Part shown: positions 17,371-24,723 of the stretch, one piece after another
Layout of the letters: each line of letters starts with the position of its first letter
Position numbering within the stretch: position 1 is the stretch's first letter
Assembly: GCA_900115795.1 (NCBI GenBank)
Contig: FOXT01000011.1
Location: forward strand, 1 to 64,000
Origin: Lachnospiraceae bacterium XBB1006
Lineage (GTDB): Bacteria; Bacillota; Clostridia; Lachnospirales; Lachnospiraceae
DNA length: 64,000 nucleotides
Reading direction: 5' to 3'
The notes under the pieces: generated by a model
Database searches by the model: none
Told to the model about the DNA's origin: nothing
Seen by the model: only the letters and a program-made list of their open reading frames with translations
Position numbers and translations under genes: made by a program

Positions 17371-17393
17371 TGAAGTCACAAATTGTGACTTCA
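17371..17393. promoter_or_regulatory. Palindrome B, upstream of ORF6N
   Basis: TGAAGTC-A-CA-AAT-TG-T-GACTTCA, centred 259 bp from palindrome A and ending 10 bp before the ATG at 17360. A GGTCGA-N5-TCGACC palindrome lies further upstream, at about 17427-17443. Confidence 0.65.
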
Positions 17394-17482
17394 TGTATTC
17401 TATATTCAAACAAAGATGTTTTTTGTGGTCGAAAAAATCGACCGCAAACCACTGGTCCAAATTTTTAATCGAATAATTTTAA

Positions 17483-17845
17483 CTACATATCCTCAAGACT
17501 CTCTATCTTCTTCAGGGCTTCCATATAAGCCATAAGACGCTTCTGCTGTTCTTCCTTAAGATTATGATAATCCTCAATCATCTGAACATCGCCTGGAGTG
17601 AATTTACTTTCAGGACTTGCTGCTGCAATTTCCTCTTCATCCTCAATTCCTTTACCGGTAAGAAGTTGCTCCGGAGTAATTTGCAAAACATTACAGATGT
17701 CCATTATCTTTTCTACAGTAGGATTGGTCTTTCTCTTTTTCCATTCGCTTATGGTACTGGTCGAAATACCTACCTGCTTTGCAAACTCCGCCTGAGTCAT
17801 ATTGCGTTCTTTCAAAACCTTTATAATTCTTTCGCTGATAATCAT
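17483..17845 (-). CDS. XRE family HTH regulator
   Basis: 120 residues. HTH at 4-62: IIKVLKERNMTQAEFAKQVGISTSTISEWKKRKTNPTVEKIMDICN. The tail (GDVQMIEDYHNLKEEQQKRLMAYMEAL) is a helix typical of Cro/C1-like repressors of clostridial elements. It lies upstream of the ORF6N gene. An AGTGAAT inverted repeat precedes its start and likely serves as its operator. Confidence 0.88.
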   Translation of the reverse strand: MIISERIIKVLKERNMTQAEFAKQVGISTSTISEWKKRKTNPTVEKIMDICNVLQITPEQLLTGKGIEDEEEIAAASPESKFTPGDVQMIEDYHNLKEEQQKRLMAYMEALKKIESLEDM

Positions 17846-17863
17846 GAGTGATACCTCGCTTGC

Positions 17864-17896
17864 TATTCACTTATATAACATTCATATTAGTGAATA
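17864..17896. promoter_or_regulatory. Inverted repeat, probable operator of the XRE gene
   Basis: TATTCACT (17864-17871) and AGTGAATA (17889-17896), 17-bp spacer, 19 bp before the ATG at 17845. An AT-rich minus-strand promoter region lies between and beyond the arms. Confidence 0.55.
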
Positions 17897-17900
17897 TATT

Positions 17901-18125
17901 TTACCACATCTCATGATATCCTTCAATATTCCACTTCGTTTTCTTATTACGGAACTTCATATACGCCTTATAAGATTCATATATATATCTTTTTTGAAGA
18001 TAGACATCAGGATCCGGTAGTGAATCAAAATCAATTTCATCAGCGTATTTTGCTTGTTGGGGAGTTTCTCCGTTCCACTCCGGTCGGTGCAAAGCCGACG
18101 TCCCCCGGACGTCGTGCACCCCCAA
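17901..18125 (-). CDS. Unrecognised short ORF, possible relaxase tail remnant
   Basis: 74 codons. The first 25 residues overlap strong GC-rich hairpins and may not be translated. The rest (EIDFDSLPDPDVYLQKRYIYESYKAYMKFRNKKTKW) looks like a genuine acidic-to-basic helical protein tail. It lies just downstream of mobC, where the relaxase normally sits, so it may be the last part of a deleted relaxase or accessory gene. I cannot name it. Confidence 0.3.
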   Translation of the reverse strand: MGVHDVRGTSALHRPEWNGETPQQAKYADEIDFDSLPDPDVYLQKRYIYESYKAYMKFRNKKTKWNIEGYHEMW

Positions 18126-18174
18126 TCCCCCTGATTGCCGATTTTCATCGACAAGCTACGCCTGCAAAGCAGGC
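18086..18174. repeat. Cluster of GC-rich hairpins near mobC
   Basis: GGTGCA/TGCACC (18086-18091, 18115-18120) flank CGACGTCC-CCC-GGACGTCG (18096-18114). A second hairpin GCCTGC-AAA-GCAGGC covers 18160-18174. Runs of five G or C lie between. Such structure beside a mobilization gene could be an origin of transfer or a terminator. Confidence 0.45.
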
Positions 18175-18185
18175 TGAAAACGAAA

Positions 18186-18536
18186 TCAATAAATGTCTAG
18201 GTATTTGTTGAAAGTCTTTTCTACCTTTTGCAAAACTCGCTCATGATTCTCCTTCATATCAGAAATTGTTTTGCTATCTACAGTGCCACATGAATTGGCA
18301 ACTTTTGCAATCTGGTTGATATTGTTGCTGTCAATTTTCAGGAGTTTGATGATTTCTAATAACTCTCTGAAATCAATGTGAATGTAATATCCATCGATTG
18401 CCATCTTCCTAATGTAGGCGCTCATGTTTTTGATTCCTATCTGCTCCATCCTGTCGTGAATCATTTGTAATTCATTTTCGGGAATCTTGATATGAATCTG
18501 TTTGTTACACGGAACATATCCCTGATTTAGCAACAT
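18186..18536 (-). CDS. mobC: MobC-like mobilization relaxosome protein
   Basis: 116 residues. CNKQIHIKIPENELQMIHDRMEQIGIKNMSAYIRKMAIDGYYI is the ribbon-helix-helix type MobC start, and NNINQIAKVANSCGTV the conserved second block. It is full length for the family. MobC helps the relaxase open DNA at oriT. No complete relaxase follows it here, so it is an orphan. RBS GGAGGTG stands before ATG 18536. Confidence 0.85.
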   Translation of the reverse strand: MLLNQGYVPCNKQIHIKIPENELQMIHDRMEQIGIKNMSAYIRKMAIDGYYIHIDFRELLEIIKLLKIDSNNINQIAKVANSCGTVDSKTISDMKENHERVLQKVEKTFNKYLDIY

Positions 18537-18742
18537 TTGCTTTTCACCTCCTCTCGTTATCGTTGTTCATGGACTAATTATCCAAAATTTAAAAGCCCAA
18601 CTCCGTATATCCAAGAGGTAGGAAATAGATGCTCTACTCAAAATTTTCCACGATATTGGAATTCATCATTTATAGCAAACTTACATTCTGTTATGATTTA
18701 CACATACAAGAACTTTAGAAAAAGCACTGGGGGAATAAAGCA

Positions 18743-19423
18743 TTGAAGTGTAAATTATCAATTCAGGAAAAACTAAAAGATTTAAGAATAGAAAAAGGCC
18801 TGTTTCTGCAAGAATTGTCAGAGCAGACCGGAATATCTAGAGCATCACTGGGAAATTATGAAACAGATGATTACAAAGAAATCTCTCACAAGGCCATCAT
18901 CACACTTGCGGATTTTTATGGAGTAACATCAGACTATCTTCTGGGACTTACTGAAAATAGAGAACAACATCTATTTCCTATAGATGAAATTGGACTGGAT
19001 GATGAAACTATAGATTTACTAAAAAGTGGGAAGCTTAATGTCAGATTGATTTGTGAAATGATTAAGCACCCGGATTTTATAAATTTTCTTTCAGACATGG
19101 AAATCTACGTTGATAATCTTGCCGGAATGCAATTTCGAAACATCAACAAAATGATTGAACAGACAAGAGTTCGGCTTCAAAATAAAGGCATTTCCGATGA
19201 AGACCATTACATGAAAACTTTAGAAGCTGCAACTATATCTGAAGACAACTACTTTAACAATCTCCTTGGAAATGACGTAGTAAAAATTGCAAAAGATATA
19301 AGAGATGCACATAGCAAAAATCCTGAAACTGGTGATACAACAACACCTGTTGATGATATACTCGACTCTTGTCTGCCCTGCAAACAGGTTGATAATGTGC
19401 CCCATACCAAATGTAAGCGATGA
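18743..19423 (+). CDS. XRE family HTH regulator, 3' end at element junction
   Basis: 226 residues from a TTG start at 18743, with GGGGGA about 10 bp upstream. HTH at 8-67: LKDLRIEKGLFLQELSEQTGISRASLGNYETDDYKEISHKAIITLADFYGV, then DYLLGLTEN as in SinR-like repressors. The remainder is helical. The last 25-30 residues lie over the antisense of the CPBP gene and do not look like family sequence, so the natural end was probably lost or altered at the junction near 19355-19375. Confidence 0.75.
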   Translation: MKCKLSIQEKLKDLRIEKGLFLQELSEQTGISRASLGNYETDDYKEISHKAIITLADFYGVTSDYLLGLTENREQHLFPIDEIGLDDETIDLLKSGKLNVRLICEMIKHPDFINFLSDMEIYVDNLAGMQFRNINKMIEQTRVRLQNKGISDEDHYMKTLEAATISEDNYFNNLLGNDVVKIAKDIRDAHSKNPETGDTTTPVDDILDSCLPCKQVDNVPHTKCKR

Positions 19424-19840
19424 AACAATTATTGCGACGATTTTCCTCCCCTTTGACAACATTGCCGTAAAGAGGAATCCCCTAAAAAGCATCTCTTCCA
19501 CAAAACCAACTATTATCATTGACAGCACTGCGAAAACCAGCTCTGCTCCGTGATAGGACAGTACAAAGCCATCCCAAAGATTCCCTGTTGCCAGTATCCA
19601 CATAGGAATAAAGTACAAATATTTTTTTGTATTTCCCGGCCATGAAGAGATACCGCATTTTGTCTCAAGATGATTCTCTTTTACGAAAAGGCTTATACAT
19701 ATGGCAAATACGCTAATTCCGAGCAGCATAATTATGCTCTGGTATCCATAATTTCCTTTTAATGTAGTCATCACAACGCAGTATAAAACAATACCTATCA
19801 CAGCAAATAATATCTCATTTTTCTCATAGAGTTTTTTCAT
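19220..19840 (-). CDS. CPBP (CAAX/Abi) membrane protease, 3' truncated
   Basis: 206 residues with about five hydrophobic segments. Motif 1 VEEMLFRGFLF (EExxxR) and motif 2 LTFGMGHIINLF (FxxxH) are intact. After GHIINLFAGQTRVEYII the sequence departs from the family: the last ~45 residues read the antisense of the XRE gene, and the final membrane motif is missing. The gene overlaps the MATE stop by 4 bp and was the last gene of that operon. An element end inside the gene best explains the loss, so activity is doubtful. Confidence 0.75.
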   Translation of the reverse strand: MKKLYEKNEILFAVIGIVLYCVVMTTLKGNYGYQSIIMLLGISVFAICISLFVKENHLETKCGISSWPGNTKKYLYFIPMWILATGNLWDGFVLSYHGAELVFAVLSMIIVGFVEEMLFRGFLFTAMLSKGRKIVAIIVSSLTFGMGHIINLFAGQTRVEYIINRCCCITSFRIFAMCISYIFCNFYYVISKEIVKVVVFRYSCSF

Positions 19841-21168
19841 ATGTTTTTCACCGGCTTCAAGAATATCTTATCACTGATCTGCAGCAATACAATGGCCAAT
19901 ACACACGCCAAAATGTGGCTTACAAGAAAAGCAAACCATATTCCCGACAGTCCAAATATATGCTTTAGCATCAAAGCTGGCAGCACCCTGAATATAATGT
20001 AATACGCAATAAGCAACAGCATAGCCCTCTCCGGTCTTCCAATTCCAGTAATATATCCCTGAATACAGCTTGTAAGCATATATAATACGTATCCGATGCT
20101 AACAATATGGAAGAACTCTGCAACTATAACGCCAACCTCTGCTCCCTGGCCGAAGCATCCGCTAAGCATGGGACTTGTGCAGATGACAAGGGCACTTACC
20201 AAGCCAATCAGAACTCCCCCTGTAAGCATGGCTTTTTTACAATAATCACCGGCCCGGTCTATACGACCTGCGCCCTTGCATTGACCGACTATAGAGGTAA
20301 CAGCCATTGACATGGCATTGGTGGGCATAAACATAATAAGTTCAAGATTCCTTACCACTCCATATCCGGCAAGGGCTGTCAGTCCGAAGGGATTAACAAA
20401 TGTAATCATAACGGCGGAACTTAATGCCGGCATAATAGACTGTATGGAAGTCGGAACACATAGCCTGCCCATGGTTTTTACATCCTCCCATGTCATTGCC
20501 TTAAAATCAAATGAGAACCATTTCTTTTTGTAATGATAAGCAAACGCGTATGCAAGACAAACAAACTCCGATATCACTGTTGCTATGGCCACCCCATTGA
20601 ATCCCCACCAGTTAATCATTATGGGATCAAGGATAGCATTAACTATCACCGTCATAAGCATTCCTTTCATCTGGAAAACCGAGTCTCCAAAGGCCCTGAA
20701 TATAGATGTAAACTGCATGTATAAAAAGAGAGCAACATTTCCAATAAGATACAGTTTCAGATAAGACACCGCTTCAGTAAGTACCTCTGCAGGCGTACCC
20801 ATTGCTGTCAGAAGATACTCAGATGCAAATTCTCCCACAAGGCATATCGCTCCGGAAAAAACCAGAGAAACTATCATAACAACGGCGGCTGCTCTTTTTA
20901 CTCCCACTGTATCCTTTGCTCCGACACGTTGGGCAATCATAACCGATACTCCGTTACCAACACCCATTGATAAGGAATTCATAATAAGGACAATAGCTGT
21001 ACTTGCCGTAAGTGCAGACATACCTGCCTCCCCCAGGAGATTTCCTACCCACAGACTGTCAACCATGCTGTATGCCATGGTAAGTGTCATGGCAAGCATA
21101 AGAGGTATAAAGAGCTTCATTAGAGCTCTTGTTGTGTTTTCGTTTATAAAATCTACTTTACTTTTCAT
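19837..21168 (-). CDS. MATE family efflux transporter
   Basis: 443 residues, 12 predicted membrane segments in two repeats. The first begins KLFIPLMLAMTLTMAYSMVDSLWVGNLLGEAGMSALTAS, typical MATE. It exports drugs or metabolites by Na+ or H+ antiport. It overlaps the flavodoxin gene upstream by 11 bp and the CPBP gene downstream by 4 bp, forming one unit under the TetR regulator at 21696. Confidence 0.92.
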   Translation of the reverse strand: MKSKVDFINENTTRALMKLFIPLMLAMTLTMAYSMVDSLWVGNLLGEAGMSALTASTAIVLIMNSLSMGVGNGVSVMIAQRVGAKDTVGVKRAAAVVMIVSLVFSGAICLVGEFASEYLLTAMGTPAEVLTEAVSYLKLYLIGNVALFLYMQFTSIFRAFGDSVFQMKGMLMTVIVNAILDPIMINWWGFNGVAIATVISEFVCLAYAFAYHYKKKWFSFDFKAMTWEDVKTMGRLCVPTSIQSIMPALSSAVMITFVNPFGLTALAGYGVVRNLELIMFMPTNAMSMAVTSIVGQCKGAGRIDRAGDYCKKAMLTGGVLIGLVSALVICTSPMLSGCFGQGAEVGVIVAEFFHIVSIGYVLYMLTSCIQGYITGIGRPERAMLLLIAYYIIFRVLPALMLKHIFGLSGIWFAFLVSHILACVLAIVLLQISDKIFLKPVKNI

Positions 21169-21613
21169 AAGTCTTTTCCACCTTCTTTACAAATTCTACT
21201 GCTGCCTTAAGCTCATCCTCATTGGGATTGGACTTATTCATTCCTCCGATCAACTTTAATGGTCCATATGTGTTAAAACCACGACATCCGTATGTTCCAA
21301 GGCACTTGGATCCTCGCTCTTCTACGACCTTCTTAATCTTAGCGGCAAAATCCTTATCGTTCTTTGCACAGGTATAGATAAAGAAAGTCCCCTTCCCCGC
21401 TGGAATCTGTTCTGCCACACGGCTTACCGAATCGTAAAACTTGGAATATGCTATCCCCGATGCAAAACCCACCATGTCATAATCCTCCCAGTTGAAATCC
21501 GCTCCCACGCTTCCGGCCTCTATTAGTTCCACTTGACATTCTGCTGCCACGCGATCACAGACCTTCTTTGTATTACCATGGTGCTTTGATTCATAGATAA
21601 TTATTGTCTTCAT
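21158..21613 (-). CDS. Flavodoxin family protein
   Basis: 151 residues from ATG 21613, preceded by AAGGAAAA; the longer start at 21631 falls in the palindromic operator. IIIYESKHHGNTKKVCDRVA is the FMN phosphate-binding loop. YDMVGFASGIAYSKFYDSV and FFIYTCAKNDKDFAAKIKKV follow the fold. The tail (GTYGCRGFNTYGPLKLIGGMNKSNPNEDEL) matches clostridial flavodoxins found next to MATE and TetR genes. Confidence 0.88.
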   Translation of the reverse strand: MKTIIIYESKHHGNTKKVCDRVAAECQVELIEAGSVGADFNWEDYDMVGFASGIAYSKFYDSVSRVAEQIPAGKGTFFIYTCAKNDKDFAAKIKKVVEERGSKCLGTYGCRGFNTYGPLKLIGGMNKSNPNEDELKAAVEFVKKVEKTYEK

Positions 21614-21629
21614 AATTATTTTCCTTTCC

Positions 21630-21648
21630 ATGAATGAATTTCATTCAT
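21630..21648. promoter_or_regulatory. TetR-type operator before flavodoxin
   Basis: ATGAATGAA-T-TTCATTCAT, a perfect 19-bp palindrome just before the flavodoxin RBS. Its half-site recurs at 22332-22348 before the tetR gene. Confidence 0.7.
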
Positions 21649-21695
21649 TTGTATTGTTTATTTTACCCCTGAAACAATTGTATCAGGGGGTTGTC

Positions 21696-22271
21696 TTACA
21701 AATTCAATATTTCAATTAATGTATCTTTTATTCTTTTACCGCAATCCTTTTCACTTCCATGCTCAAGTAACATTCCCAGCTGCCCATAAACAAAAAAGTA
21801 GGCTAGGGCATCTATATCCGATATCTTTATTTCTCCGTCATCCCGGGCTTTCTCCAGCTCCTTCTTAATATAAGGTACCAGCTTAGCTGCTGTCTTTAAC
21901 ATAAGCTGATCATGCATCTTCTGACTTCCCTCACTATGGAAGAGACTATATAAAAGCTCGTTATCCTTCTCAGGCTCACGGTACTCTTTCAGACTTCCAG
22001 AAAATGACCGGATCTTCTCTTTCAAAGTTTTGCCCTTGCTGTCAAATCTCTTCAAGTTAGCTCTCACGATAATATCCGCATACTCTTCAACTGCTGCATC
22101 ATATATCTCTTCTTTTGATGCATAGTATCTGTAGCAAAGTCCCTGAGAGATTCCCAGTTCCCTTGCTATATCGGAAATCGTAGTCTTATCATATCCTTTT
22201 TGGGCAAATACTAAAAGAGCTCCCGATAGAATCTCCTGCTTTCTGGTGTCCGGGTCTTTTACGATTCTCAT
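21696..22271 (-). CDS. TetR family transcriptional regulator
   Basis: 191 residues from ATG 22271 (GGAAGG 6 bp upstream). The HTH reads TRKQEILSGALLVFAQKGYDKTTISDIARELGISQGLCYRYYASKEEIYDAAV. The C-terminal ligand domain is unassigned. Matching ATGAAT/ATTCAT palindromes in front of this gene and in front of the flavodoxin gene show that it likely represses both itself and the flavodoxin-MATE-CPBP operon. Confidence 0.9.
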   Translation of the reverse strand: MRIVKDPDTRKQEILSGALLVFAQKGYDKTTISDIARELGISQGLCYRYYASKEEIYDAAVEEYADIIVRANLKRFDSKGKTLKEKIRSFSGSLKEYREPEKDNELLYSLFHSEGSQKMHDQLMLKTAAKLVPYIKKELEKARDDGEIKISDIDALAYFFVYGQLGMLLEHGSEKDCGKRIKDTLIEILNL

Positions 22272-22331
22272 GTACATCCTTCCTTACTGTGTTTCACTTT
22301 CTACATATTAACACAGAATTGTCCGGATGTC

Positions 22332-22348
22332 AATGAATAATATTCATT
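22332..22348. promoter_or_regulatory. TetR-type operator before the tetR gene
   Basis: AATGAATA-A-TATTCATT, a perfect 17-bp palindrome 61 bp upstream of the tetR start. Same half-site as 21630-21648. Confidence 0.65.
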
Positions 22349-22373
22349 CATTTTTTTGATTGTCGAGTTGACT

Positions 22374-22490
22374 TTACATTACTGCCGCATCCTTTTTATC
22401 TATATCATTCGCCCAGATTACTTCATTCCCAGCTTGAATAAGTCCTAAATCAAGTCCTCCGGCGCCACTAAATAATGAAATTATCTTCAT
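22374..22490 (-). pseudogene. DNA cytosine-5 methyltransferase N-terminal fragment
   Basis: 38 codons from ATG 22490: MKIISLFSGAGGLDLGLIQA followed by GNEVIWANDID. This is motif I (FSGAGGLDLGL, SAM binding) and the start of motif II of C5 methyltransferases. A stop follows at 22374, and no later motif (PCQ, ENV) is found nearby. It is the left-over of a restriction-modification or orphan methylase gene. Confidence 0.75.
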
Positions 22491-22609
22491 TTTCAGTAAC
22501 CTTTCCCAGTTTTTTACTGTCTTGTATATGTCATCATTTTCTTTACATAAAGCAAATGATTCTCACTGTTCTCAGTGGAGAATGTCACCGACATTACAAA
22601 GAAAAGCAT

Positions 22610-22771
22610 CTAGTCCCGACTTGTGTTTTCTTCTTCCATGTGTTCTTTCAACCACATACGCAGAAGAGCAGATACCGTTGTATCTTTATCAAGGGCAAGC
22701 TGCTTCAAAGCCTTTCTCTCTTCTCTTGAAACAGTAAGGGTCAGATTAACCATATTACGTTCTTCAGCCAT
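22610..22771 (-). CDS. Small ribbon-helix-helix (CopG/Arc-like) protein
   Basis: 53 residues from ATG 22771 with GAGG 8 bp upstream. NMVNLTLTVSREERKALKQLALDKDTTVSALLRMWLKEHM has the beta strand (NLTLTV) and the two helices of RHH DNA-binding proteins. Such proteins act as plasmid copy or partition regulators, antitoxins or autorepressors. Three 8-bp direct repeats lie just upstream and are probable binding sites. No partner toxin is apparent. Confidence 0.7.
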   Translation of the reverse strand: MAEERNMVNLTLTVSREERKALKQLALDKDTTVSALLRMWLKEHMEEENTSRD

Positions 22772-22804
22772 GACGATACCTCTTCACTCTACTCGCACGA
22801 ATCT

Positions 22805-22826
22805 GTGTAATTGTGTATCTGTGTAA
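22805..22826. repeat. Three TGTGTA direct repeats, 8-bp period
   Basis: TGTGTA occurs at 22805, 22813 and 22821, always in phase, 34 bp upstream of the RHH start. The spacing suits cooperative binding of an RHH dimer array. Confidence 0.55.
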
Positions 22827-22905
22827 CAGGATAACATACACATGTATAGGTTTCAACTTCCAGAGCTTCACTGAGTTAATAATTTGAAAGAATACTTTCT
22901 AACTC

Positions 22906-24693
22906 TCATTTTCTTTTTCTACAAATTGGACACCCTTTACTTCGCAACAAGTCATGCGTTCTAACCTTCCAGGTGTACCCACAAGCAGAACACTTTACCA
23001 TTATTTTAGTATTAGCCGATTGATACTCTTCTAGTGGCTCAATACTTGGAAGTACTTTCCTCAGTTCATCGCAAAACTGAGAATTTGTCTTTTTTATACT
23101 ACCTGCACATTTAGGACAACCGTGACCACCCAATAAATCCATTGGATTTGCATGCCATCTATATTTGCATACCTTGCATTCAACTTCAACCTTTGTAGAA
23201 CTATTAATGTATTCTCCGACCAAAAGTATCGAAGGATTTTTCTGTCTCAATTCGTCTACAAACTGTTCTTGTGTCTTTTTGTTTTTCTTTGCGGCTCTGA
23301 TTCTTCCACATCGTGGGCATCCCTGTCCTCTTAATAGGTTTTGGGGAAGTATTTCCCATCTATTCTTACAATCCCTACATTCACATAGAATCTTTGTTTT
23401 ATTGTTTGTATATTGTCCTAATACAATTACCTTTGGGTTGATCTTTTGCAATTCAATAATGAATTGCTCATGCGTTTTACGTTTTGAATCTGCTGAACGG
23501 CGGCTTCCACAAGAAGGACACCCGTGACCAGACAATACGCTGCCGGGCATAGCCGTCCATTTTTTACCACAAACTAAACATTCGTATCTAACCTTAGTAG
23601 AGTTGTCTCTGTATTCTCCGATAACCCGTATATTGGGATTGACCAAACGTAATTCTGCTAAATACTCTTCATTTGTTTTTCTTCTACTTTTCTCTAGAGC
23701 AAGAGACCTCACATGTTCCCATTTCTCTTCCTCTAATGTGAGGCCTTGATCAGATAAAAGACTATTTACAAACGCTTTTGTCTCACTCCAGTTGGAATTG
23801 CCAAGACTCGTTGATTGAGCATAACAATTTGTTTCAAATGGTAAAGTGTCTTTCTTGTAATCAGTATAAATAATGATTAGTTGATACCCCTTTTCTATAC
23901 ACCTTTTTCGCTTCTCTGCATCACGTGACTTTTTATTATAATGCCAAGCCCAGCTTCCTGGTTCATATGCTATTTTTAATGAGGGTATTACAATGTCCAA
24001 CTCCATACCGATTAACTCTCGATCTCTAGATAATACAGCGTCCACTCCGAGAATCATGGAAAATGCATTAAAAATAGCTTGCTCGAGAAAAGAAGTAGAT
24101 GAGCGTGCACAACTTGGACACCCGTGCCCAGACAAGATACTATTGGGAACGGTCTTCCACTGTTTTCCACAGATTTTACATTGAAACCTAATCTTGGTAT
24201 GATTGTTTACATACTCATCTAAAGCATCAATATCCGGACTTACTTCGCTCAGTTGATTTAGAAATGCTTCGTTTGAATACCTTTGGAGTTTTTTCTGCCT
24301 TTCATACCCACATACTGGACAACCATGGCCTGAGAGCAAATCATGTGGAGTGGCTTTCCATTCATTTCCACACACTTTGCATCGCAATAAGATTTTCCCC
24401 CGATTCCCTCTATATTCTTCTAGTGGAGTAATATCCGGATTAACTGCAGACAATTCGGTTGTAAACTCCTGGTTGCTCTTTCTTAAAGCTGCACTTACTT
24501 TCTTTTTCCCGCATTCTGGGCATCCGCTTCCGCAAAGGAGTGTGCTTGGCTTAGTATCCCATATATTTCCGCATTCTTCACATTTAACCCGAATTTTCGT
24601 TGTCGCAGTTATATATTTTCCAAGAACTTTAATGCCTGGATTAATTGCTTGAAGTTCATCAACAAACTGTTCATGTGTTTTTCTAACCGACAT
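22906..24693 (-). CDS. Seven-repeat zinc-knuckle protein with embedded Vsr-like nuclease domain
   Basis: 595 residues. Seven copies of a ~66-residue unit begin at about 5, 72, 139, 339, 406, 473 and 536. Each reads KTHEQFVDEL...NP-I-VLGEY---TKI--C--CG--W---P--LL-GHGCP-CG, with CxxC plus CPxC zinc ligands; all 28 cysteines are present. Between repeats 3 and 4 (about 200-335) lies a restriction-endonuclease-like domain: FLEQ, MELDIVIPSLKIAYEPGSWAWH, then YQLIIIY, as in Vsr/PDDEXK-type nucleases. Related repeat proteins occur in phages and elements and probably bind DNA through the treble-clef arrays. Substrate and role are unknown. A methylase fragment lies nearby. Confidence 0.8.
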   Translation of the reverse strand: MSVRKTHEQFVDELQAINPGIKVLGKYITATTKIRVKCEECGNIWDTKPSTLLCGSGCPECGKKKVSAALRKSNQEFTTELSAVNPDITPLEEYRGNRGKILLRCKVCGNEWKATPHDLLSGHGCPVCGYERQKKLQRYSNEAFLNQLSEVSPDIDALDEYVNNHTKIRFQCKICGKQWKTVPNSILSGHGCPSCARSSTSFLEQAIFNAFSMILGVDAVLSRDRELIGMELDIVIPSLKIAYEPGSWAWHYNKKSRDAEKRKRCIEKGYQLIIIYTDYKKDTLPFETNCYAQSTSLGNSNWSETKAFVNSLLSDQGLTLEEEKWEHVRSLALEKSRRKTNEEYLAELRLVNPNIRVIGEYRDNSTKVRYECLVCGKKWTAMPGSVLSGHGCPSCGSRRSADSKRKTHEQFIIELQKINPKVIVLGQYTNNKTKILCECRDCKNRWEILPQNLLRGQGCPRCGRIRAAKKNKKTQEQFVDELRQKNPSILLVGEYINSSTKVEVECKVCKYRWHANPMDLLGGHGCPKCAGSIKKTNSQFCDELRKVLPSIEPLEEYQSANTKIMVKCSACGYTWKVRTHDLLRSKGCPICRKRK

Positions 24694-24723
24694 TTTCTAT
24701 TCCCATTTACTAAACCTTCCCAA

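Noticed and set aside
18090-18135. G-quadruplex from runs of five G on the minus strand
   Set aside because: Only three G5 runs are close together and one lies in a perfect hairpin; a hairpin is the simpler reading.
22475-22826. Plus-strand ORFs of 67-84 codons over 22.5-22.8 kb
   Set aside because: They are antisense to the RHH gene and the methylase remnant, which have family motifs and RBS; the plus-strand frames do not.
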